64,000 nucleotides of DNA from the NCBI GenBank assembly GCA_032622095.1, contig CP136068.1, positions 47,978,443 to 48,042,442 on the forward strand, read 5' to 3'. The position numbers were made by a program, and so were the translations under genes. This document shows positions 55,660 to 64,000 of this stretch, piece by piece. The stretch is from Siphonodentalium dalli. Its lineage: Eukaryota; Mollusca; Scaphopoda; Gadilida; Siphonodentaliidae. Position 1 is the stretch's first letter, and every line of letters begins with the position of its first letter. The notes beneath the pieces are model-generated. The model was not told the DNA's origin. It searched no databases and saw nothing but the letters and a program-made list of their open reading frames with translations.

Positions 55660-56760
55660 TGTTTTTTCTCCTCACATATATCATATATGCCACCATACGA
55701 GTTTCCCAATCCGCCGAACGAGTGCGCCAAGCCATATATAAAGTTACAAAACCCAACTAATATCCAAAACCAAATATGTAAGTGTCCCAATCCATACGAC
55801 GGGTGTCGCAAATCCACACATTGTCCCCAAACCATGGAGGGGTGTCCCAGTCGAGTTTCAGAAACCACCCAGACTGATGTAGACAAATGTAGCTAGTGCC
55901 CGAAACGATACTCAACTGGTATCATAACCCACACCTATAGTCCCCCAAACCATGCATATGGTATACCAGTCCATCCAAATGAGTGCCCCAAACCAGCAAA
56001 TTAGTTTCTCAATCGATCTGATTAGGAACCCAATCCATTCAACGAATGTTTCCAAACTACACTGGTAGTGCTCCAGACTTTGCAATCGATGCTCGCAATC
56101 ACATATTTGTGTCCCAAACCATGTGTTAAAAACTATCCAAAACGATCCTATGAATGTCCATAATCATAAAGTGAGTAAAATAAACCATACAATGAGCATC
56201 CATCGAGTGTGTCAAACCATGCAATAAATCCCCTAAAACCATCACAATGGGTGTACCAAGGTAACACAACCATCCACCGGGCGTCCGCAATCACACGAGG
56301 GGCAGGCATCCAAATTGTACCCCTGCCGCACAACTAGTATCCCAATACATCATGGAGTGTAATGTGTCATACATCATACACATGTCGTCTCAATCCATCC
56401 AACTATAGTGTCCCAAAATCAGTGACACCATCGGCCACGCAGTGTCCCAGTGCATATAACCAGTGTATCAAATCTACATTGAGTGTCTCAAACCACTCAA
56501 TGTGAACAAATCACCCAATTGGTGCCCCAAAACCATCCCACTCCTGTCACGAATTACCCGGCGGGTGACCCAACTCATCAAAGTAGCATCACAAACCATA
56601 CGATGGGTTCACTATTCATCCAACTGCACATATATTACAAAGCAACTACTAACTGTCATCTCAATACATCTACAATAGTGTACACAACCATCCATCGAGT
56701 ATTTCAGACGACCGAGTGAGTTCATCAAACCATCCAATGAGTTTACCAAAACATGGTTTG
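55660..56760. repeat. Degenerate minisatellite, duplicated copy
   Basis: Counterpart of 52,240-53,340 in the second segmental copy, with the same strand switch near 56,760. Confidence 0.8.
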
Positions 56761-57520
56761 ATATATTTGATAGATGGTTGGGTTTGAGACACTAGTTGTG
56801 CGTTTTAGACACCCCTGGCGGCTTCAGACAATCGTCATGGCAGTGGCTTGACACACTCGTTGGATGATTATGAACACTCATATGTTGGTTTGTGACACCC
56901 CAGTCAGGCCAGTGGTATTTTTCATAGGTCGACACCAATTGTTTGCTGTTAACTTGCTAATTTACCGTATAATTAGCCAAATTCCCGTTGTGACAATATG
57001 ATTTCCCAGTAGGCATTGGGATTCATATGTTAGAATGGTCGAAATTGGTATTTTTCGTAAGTGAAAAATAAATCTTAGTTCTTTTATTACGAGAATATTT
57101 TTTATAATACATATATCATTAATGCATACAGTGACAGAGCGTACTTACGAAACATTGAAGTTTGAAGAGGATCTACCCTGTGGAGTTCAATCCAGAAAAG
57201 GACTGTGCACGCGTGACGTTTTCACCTTTCACTCATTACTGTATAAATAATGGCTGTGAATTAAAAATAAAGCAGCTGGAAATCCGACCCATCAGTAATA
57301 CTTATTTCGAGATGAAATACTCGCACAATACATGTGCGAGATGACTTGGAGACAACGTTCCTCTACAGTCGCACATCGTTCGATGAAATTTGATAGCATG
57401 ATGCATCAACATGTGTATAGTTAATTAGTCAGCCAACGATTGTTTGATAAGAACATTCTAACCAATAGTGGACACCCGGTCAGAAAATTGTCATAATTAC
57501 TGCGCGATAAAATGAAAAAT

Positions 57521-58285
57521 GGCGACAATGTCTCATTTCCACACGTTCCAATGAAAATTTATGAACATGGGATGAATTGGTCCGTGTAATTGAAATAGTT
57601 TCACTTGTCAGTTGGAATTTTAGTACTATGTGATCATCCGTCTCTGAGCGGCGTCATTTCATAGTTAACAGTTGTTGTCGACATCGAAGTTCTTGCATAT
57701 ATCCTCTTGGCTAAATGTACACGTATGGGTTTTCGTATATATTGAACTTGTCCGTTCATAAAGGAATCTAAGTCAGACAGCCTTAACATTATTCCACAAT
57801 TATATAATCACATCCCTATCAAAAAAAGTGTGTACAGCGACCACGATGACATCGAATGACAATACAAAAAGTCGTGAGTGACAAAGATAACCGTTAGCTG
57901 AGAATAACGTCGGATTAGGACGGACGGACACCGCCAAACCGACAAGGTATTCAATGTTATGATGGTGCGAGCTACAATGAACACATCTTACACAAAGACC
58001 GTGCATCTGGTAATTATATTTATGTTCAATGAGAGCGTAAATTGGATTTAAATAATAACTTCAATGTGAGCTTAATGTCAGGAGAACAAGGTGGTATAAT
58101 GCATCGAGTTATGAATAAACAATCATAGTCGTGTCTGCACAATGTTTATGTTATGTTTGGTTTGGCGTTTTCAGATTATCGCCGTTTAGGTGCAGCCAGT
58201 TCTCGTGAAAATTATCAAGATATGGACTTATAATATGATTTGTTTTATGTTCTTAATGCGCTTAGAATCGCCCTATAATTAAAGA
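57521..58285. other. Interval without a recognised feature
   Basis: I see no exon, RNA or repeat family here. Confidence 0.45.
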
Positions 58286-59322
58286 GTAGGGGATGTCTGT
58301 CTGCTCGCGATTTTTCTCCCAGTACGCTGGATCCATTTCAGCCAGATGGTGTGATGGGACTCGGGTGCCTGATGGTTGTTATAACGGCGATAGTGTTTTT
58401 ATACGCCCTTTTTTTTTTAAAGGTCGTATTATGTAATCAGTATGTCCGTCCGTCTGTTCGTCCGTCTGTATGTCTGTCTGTCCGTCCGTCTGTCCGTTAA
58501 CATTGTTGGTTTCCGACCGATAACTCCAGTTTGTATTATTTGATCTGAACCAAAGTTGGTATGTCAATTTCCCAGCTAAAAACAAAGGCCAAGTTCGAAC
58601 ATGGATTCCGTCCAATTATTTTTACATGAGTTATGGCCCTTTTTCGACTTCCGTCCGTCCGTTAACATTTTTGGTTTCCGACCGATAACTCCAGTTTGTA
58701 TTATTTGATCTGAACCAAAGTTGGTATGTCAATTTCCCAGCTAAAAACAAACACAGTTATTAGGCACAAAATTTTTGTTTTGTTTTAATTTAATCAAAAT
58801 CTCGGAAAGGTAAGTATCAAGGCTGATAGTGAAAATAGGAGGTAAAAAAATCATCCTCACAAAAGCAAATTTTTTTATCAAATTGATCTGGAATTCTAGG
58901 AATTATGTGCCCAAGTAATCATATTTTTTGTTAAAGTTTAGCTTTCCATCGTACTTTAATCAAGTGAGCATAGAAAATCATTCGAAGTTGTCAATGAAAT
59001 TTATTGTTTTTCGTACCCAAAACGTCCATCCAATGAAAAATAAAAAAATTAAAATAATCTAACCCCTAATTCACCGAAATCTATACTACTATCATCAAAC
59101 TAAATAGCCTGATTTAATTTAATTCCTTTGTTTAGTTTGAACCACTTGCTCTAGCAACATTTCTGTTTTTAAATAATTTGTTTTAATTCAACATTATGAA
59201 CAACTAATTATCGCCGTTATAACATCCACCGGGGTATCCCGAGTCCCGTCACCAAATATGGCTGAAATCGACGCAAGGCTCTGTGAGAAAAATCGGGAAC
59301 AGGCAACCAGATAAACTTATAG
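58286..59322. mobile_element. ~1-kb element with ~100-bp terminal inverted repeats
   Basis: The left end has TCGCGATTTTTCTCCC, ATTTCAGCCA, GGGACTCGGG and GTTATAACGGCGATA; the right end (59,210-59,320) is their complement. Inside are a TCCGTCCGTCTG run (58,443-58,500) and a ~95-bp direct duplication (58,492-58,590 and 58,655-58,752). No coding capacity. Confidence 0.8.
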
Positions 59323-59379
59323 AGACTCTCGTGTGTGTTGATATCCCAACAAAATCGAAGTAAGAAACCTTATACATCA

Positions 59380-59610
59380 CACAAGCGTTGTCCATGTCTA
59401 TTTTAGCATCTCTCTTTACACGAAGGGTATCTAATGGATATAAACCTGAACAACGTTTGAGAGTCTAATGTAGAAGGTTTCTTTTGTTGGGATATAACAA
59501 CATTAGAAAGTCTCACTGGAAGTTGGAGAAAACTCGAGTGTGTGTGGAAGTGATAGAGCGTTCTGATGTGTTAAGATAAACGAGACGGTGTTTTTTTCTG
59601 AGATAAAAGG
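59380..59610. repeat. Repeat family F, copy 2
   Basis: Direct relative of 48,166-48,400. Confidence 0.7.
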
Positions 59611-60177
59611 GACTCATTGTTTTCACATCGATTCCTTTGACCCAAGATAGGGAAAAGTAGTCACACGCACAAATGAACCGAAGCCACGTATGGGTGATTT
59701 GGCTCGAACATGACCAGTCGAGAACCTTCGGTGGAACGCCTTGGCGAAGACTAGTTCACTCTTAGTTTCTTTGTTCTTCAGTCCGTGTCACTTCGGATAT
59801 CTATAACTCGGACATAGACATACAGTTACTGGTGTATGGACCGCAATATCATGGAGTGACGTACCAATGTATATATTGTCTGATTTTCAATCATCCGCGA
59901 CTCTCCGACGTTGATATTGTACTGGACACGGAATGCAGTGGCAGTGGTAAAAGTGCTACATTTATGTAATTTGGACACATGCACGAAAAATATTGATGTA
60001 CCACACGTTGGTGATATATACATTTACCCAAAAGAGAAAGGAAAAACGAAAGCATAGTTGTTTTTATTAGACGATCGTTATCTATTGTCCGTTCAGCTAG
60101 TTATTGTTTAGACACTGAGGAAACAAATCGCACGTGACTGACATTTTGCTGTGCATGGGCAGAATCATTTGCAAGTA

Positions 60178-60495
60178 ATGTTTGAAATATTGCAAATACG
60201 TTTATACGTTTGGCTTCACGCAGTGAGTCTGATGATCGGAACTGTAATGTCGTATCATCTACCAACTTTCGAAAACCATTGCTCGAGTTGCCCAAGTGGT
60301 CCGCAGCAAGGATTCTTTAATTTGAACACAAAGAACATACTACAATGTCATAAAGCGTGTGTGAATCATAGGCTCTGCAAGTCAATGGATTTCAACGTTC
60401 AGAGTAGAGAGTGTGTTTTCCTTGACGCTGCTGGTACGACTGGGAGTTTACTAGGTGATTCACCATGGCGACATGCTGATGTGCAAGAACAAGAG
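60178..60495 (+). CDS. First coding exon of a secreted PAN/Apple-like protein
   Basis: 106 codons from ATG 60,178 to a GAG|GTACGG donor in phase 0. The N-terminus MFEILQIRLYVWLHAVSLMI is hydrophobic and fits a signal peptide of about 25 residues. Cysteines at 35, 38, 57, 61, 67 and 79, with C-x3-C-x5-C followed by MDFN and a final C-V-F-L, match the pattern of PAN/Apple domains, which bind proteins or carbohydrates outside the cell. The upstream GTG at 60,151 is in frame but is not a credible eukaryotic start. Later exons were not found before 64,000, so the full protein is unknown. Confidence 0.7.
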
Positions 60496-61236
60496 GTACG
60501 GGTAATTTAACCTGTTTATGTCATAAGGATTCTACCATTCAGTAATGGAAGTATTTATTGGAAATTATTAGTATTAATCTTCTGGGGTTGGGTGAAATAA
60601 ACAAACAACCTAAAATACAAATACAGAATGAGCAATATTTTATTGCGAAAAATTCATTGTATAATAAGCTAACAGATACGGTGGACGTTTGTAGAACTTA
60701 CTATCTGAACATGTCCTAATGGAACTGCTTGCCAATGGGTATTTAGTAAAGAAAGAGTTATGGTAATATTTCATGCAAATATTTTAATAACTTTCACATA
60801 TATGGAACGCAAGTGTGAATAGAATCTGATTGATGCTATACAAAAACCGCAATATCCAGTATTGTTCTGCATAGAGCCGAACAAGCTTGACACGGTCCAC
60901 AGTATAATGCGTATAGAATTATGTTACGATCGACTGTTGAAAAATAGTGTGTCCTAATTGCGTGGAGTTTTATATAAACGATTTAAAAACAGTGGCATCA
61001 TAATTGTTGATATTTATGCCTGAATTATCTTGGTTCGATTACGGAAATTGATATACATGTATTGCATACATAACACGCGGGGCTATCAAAGAACTTGTAT
61101 ACGGATGCTCGTATGAAGCTACTCAAAACTAGTCATAGTAATGTTTCACTTTCATCATGATGCGGTGATCAAAATATGTCGATAATACACGAAATACTAA
61201 TATAAAGACCCCATATACCCTTACAATAATAATAGT
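60496..61236. other. Putative intron of the PAN-domain gene
   Basis: AT-rich, no exon or repeat recognised. Confidence 0.4.
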
Positions 61237-61523
61237 TTGGTTTGGTTTGGTAGGGTTTATCGTCGATCTAGCCGCTATGCCACACACGACGTTGTCAATT
61301 TTACGGGTGGAGGAAACACCACGCAGAGGCTTAATTTCACCGAGAAATCGTCCCACTGCGTGTAGAAACCACCGACCCCCGGAAAGCGACTGACAAACTT
61401 GCTCAGATACACGATTCCGGTCACCCTCCCTATGACGGGGTTCGAACCAGCTTCGTCAGCGCTGGACGGCATGTGACGGTGTAATTCACCTGACACTCTA
61501 CCGACTGGACCACCGGGGCCCCT
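61237..61523 (-). mobile_element. tRNA-derived SINE
   Basis: On the minus strand the element starts AGGGGCCCCGGTGGTCCAGT with A-box-like TGGTCCAGTCGGTAG (about 61,500-61,514) and a perfect B box GGTTCGAACCC (about 61,438-61,448), the pol III promoter of a tRNA head. The body continues GAGCAAGTTTGTCAGTCGC and ends in CCAAACCAAACCAAAC. A diverged copy lies at 18,010-18,275. Confidence 0.88.
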
Positions 61524-61524
61524 A

Positions 61525-62350
61525 AACAAATACTAATATAAAGACTCAATATGCCATTAGTATATAATATGAGGACCCCATATATCCTTAAAATACCAAT
61601 ATGAAGACCTCGTATACCTTAAAACTACTATAAATGCCCCACATATCCTTAACATACTAATGTAAAGACCGTATAAAGATATGTATACCTTTACAATACT
61701 AATATAAAGACCCCAATATAGTCTTAAAATACTAAAGAGACCCTTGTATACCCTTAAAAATAATATACAGACCCCGTCTACAGTTAACACATAATATACG
61801 TACCCACAATAACCATCACATTACTAACATATAGACCCAATATGCCCTTACAATACTAATATAAAGACCACCATAAACTCTTAACATTCGAGTATAAAGA
61901 CCCACATATACCCTTACATTACTATTATACAGAACCCCATATACCCCATGAAAACTAATACACATACCTCCATTTACCAGTATAATAATAATATACAGAC
62001 CCCCATATGACATTAACAACTAATATACAGACCCCCGCATACCAATAACACTATATATAGATCCCAAGATAGCATTACAACACTAATATTCCATATGTCC
62101 CTTAAATCTAATATAAAGACATCCAGTATGCTATTAAAAGACTTTATTGCCTTAAAATGTAATAAAGATACCCCGCATACCATTACAACAAGATACACAG
62201 ACCTCCAGTATACCATTACACTACTAATATCTACATGTAGATCTCATACGCCTCTCAAAAACTAATATACAGATAACCATATTCCCCTCATACCTATATA
62301 CAGACCCAGCATACCAGTACAAGACCCCCATATAGCCTTAAACATAACCT
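61525..62350. repeat. ~35-bp minisatellite, left block
   Basis: About 23 imperfect units of the form ACTAATATAAAGACCCCCAT and ATACCATTACAAT. The block stops at 62,350 and resumes at 63,050. Confidence 0.85.
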
Positions 62351-62365
62351 ACTATATATCTTGAG

Positions 62366-63048
62366 AAATCAGTATATATATATATGTGTGTGTATATATG
62401 TGTGTATATATGTGTGTATATACTTTATAGAATCGAAAACGGCTGCACCGATCGAGACCAAACTTCCTATCTAAGGGTAAAAACCCACGGGAATTGTCGT
62501 CGCGGCGTTTCGGAGAAGCTCCCAGCACCCATTCTCCACTCTCAGTTACAAAAAACGGCACTGTGGGCATAATCGCGTTGATAGTTAAAGAGCGTTCGTA
62601 TCCGCAGTGTCCTTGATAAAGAGCGTATGCGTGTAATGTGAATCTTACGTCTGGGTCCGGGCGTGAGCGTGGCTGTATCCAGACATGAGCGTGTTGTGTG
62701 ATTCGTACGTACTTAGGGCTTCCTAGGAACGGGGGAGATTTTCATTGAAACGGGTACCCGCAAATGAAATATATGTGTGTGTCCTTCATAGACTCGAACC
62801 GATTTAGTTCAAATTGCTACATACGGGTAATTTTGTGAGGAAAGTGTCATGGACGGGTTAAATTGTTACCCCGACCTGACCTTGACCTTGAACATGATCA
62901 ATTCAAGGTCAAATCGGGTAAAACTTGCGATTTCGACGCAATTGTACACCTAGGTGCAGCATACGTGTCTCGGAAGCTGTTGCAATTGCTTTTTCCAACA
63001 AAGCCATGAGACGAACCATACCAGTGGCGGGCTAACCTGCTAGTATAC
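62366..63048. mobile_element. Insertion that splits the minisatellite
   Basis: Starts with a TATA/TGTG run, then CGAAAACGGCTGCACCGATC. It contains TTGACCTTGA and CAATTCAAGGTCAAATCG, also seen at 54,101-54,275, and ends near CTGCTAGTATA. Class uncertain; no inverted ends seen. Confidence 0.55.
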
Positions 63049-63049
63049 A

Positions 63050-63380
63050 ATATACAATAAACAAATTATATTCAGACCCCCGATATACCATTACAGTACT
63101 ACTATAAAGATCCAGATATACTATTACAATACTAATATAAAGTTGCCGATATACCATTAAATAATAAGATACAGACTCCTGTGCACCATTAATAAATAAC
63201 ATACATATACCATTACAATACTAATAAAGATCACACTTATCACTCTTAAAAACTAACATACAGACCCCGCATACCATTAACATAATAATATACAGACCCC
63301 TGCATGCCATTAAAATACAAATATAAAGACCCCCATATACCCTTCAATATTAATATGCAGACCTCCATAAAGTATGTATG
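63050..63380. repeat. ~35-bp minisatellite, right block
   Basis: Continuation of 61,525-62,350 with the same unit and orientation. Confidence 0.85.
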
Positions 63381-64000
63381 CTATCAAGACTACTTAGCAT
63401 AACTCTAGATGTTTTTCTATCTGAGATTCATCAACCATGTTATGGCTTCTGCCATAGCAAAACTGCAGGTCTACAAGACTTACATGTATGTGTATTTTCA
63501 AACTGATTATGACCTTTTTATTTCATAAAAATCAATTTCGACATTTTGCAACAATAACAATAGGTGGCAAACTGAAAATACGTCACATGACTGCATTTTT
63601 ATAAAATGTCTGTTTTCACCCTTATTTGAGCTGATTGTTGTAAAAGTTTGCCTATATTTGACCCAAACCTGAAAAAAAGAAATACGGTACTGAAACTTAA
63701 ATGACCCCTTGACGCGATACTAAATATTGTAACGACACCTTAAGGTCATGCGACATGTGCATATCTAAGGAAGTTCACACTTAGATGTATAGTGCAGTTA
63801 GTTCTGGTCAAAATGATATATAACTTGCCTAATTTAATCCAACATCAGCCTCACAACATGATATGTCATTGCCACTAGACTTGTGAAATCATTACACAGT
63901 CTCTGGGTCCGATAGTCATTCATCTAATATAACTATATATTTACCAATAATTATCCTTGCCGGTAAAAATCAGGGATACAAAACAATTTTTATAGCATTC
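63381..64000. other. Right edge, nothing recognised
   Basis: AT-rich sequence without a supported feature. Confidence 0.4.

Larger units (their letters stand above)
54298..57520. repeat. Segmental duplication, copy 2 (with MITE)
   Basis: Copy of 51,340-54,100 with a 493-bp element plus TTAA inserted at 54,985. Subtracting it leaves 2,726 bp against 2,761 bp in copy 1, explained by the two short indels. Confidence 0.95.

Noticed and set aside
61430-61523. Functional tRNA gene
   Set aside because: The A and B boxes are there, but the cloverleaf is not convincing and the sequence continues into a SINE body with a second dispersed copy.

Overview
This is a stretch of animal nuclear DNA. The best guess is a marine invertebrate, probably a lophotrochozoan such as a mollusc. 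Support comes from AT-rich sequence, an aldehyde-oxidase-family gene cut into at least 21 small exons with consensus splice sites, a secreted PAN/Apple-like exon, a decayed CR1/L2-type LINE, a tRNA-derived SINE, many MITE-like and foldback repeats, and no compact bacterial-style ORFs. The species cannot be named from sequence alone.

Region 1 (1-25,942, minus strand) is one gene of the molybdo-flavoprotein family (xanthine dehydrogenase / aldehyde oxidase). I placed 21 coding exons by joining in-phase segments with matching donors and acceptors; they give 799 complete codons plus 2 nt. The order is: N-terminal two-CxxC zinc-ribbon-like segment, both [2Fe-2S] domains with all eight cysteines, FAD domain, and the start of the molybdopterin domain. 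The C-terminal catalytic part lies beyond the left edge. The FAD-loop sequence favours an aldehyde-oxidase-like rather than a NAD-dependent XDH protein. Introns hold a broken LINE (13.9-17.3 kb), SINE and MITE copies, and several long palindromes.

Region 2 (26.6-41.8 kb) is a locus of diverged tandem units interrupted by what looks like one 14,253-bp insertion (27,491-41,743). It has CACTGCC...GGCAGTG ends, TA on both sides, and a recognisable unfilled paralogous site at 27,050-27,100. Inside are subterminal AAGAAA-rich zones, a ~383-bp tandem array, C/G homopolymer tracts, nested MITEs and a near-perfect 177-bp palindrome. No transposase was recognised.

Region 3 (42.46-47.62 kb) is a 5.1-kb foldback element with ~1.8-kb inverted arms and an 8-bp target duplication.

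Region 4 (50.4-57.5 kb) begins with a LINE 3' fragment. It is followed by a recent direct segmental duplication (2.76 kb), whose second copy carries a 493-bp TTAA-flanked MITE absent from the first. The related MITE copy lies at 40.6-41.1 kb.

Region 5 (57.5-64 kb) has a TIR element (58.3-59.3 kb), the first coding exon of a secreted PAN-domain gene on the plus strand (60,178-60,495), a tRNA-derived SINE, and a ~35-bp-unit minisatellite split by another insertion. Apart from the oxidase and the PAN exon, the window is repeat and intergenic DNA.
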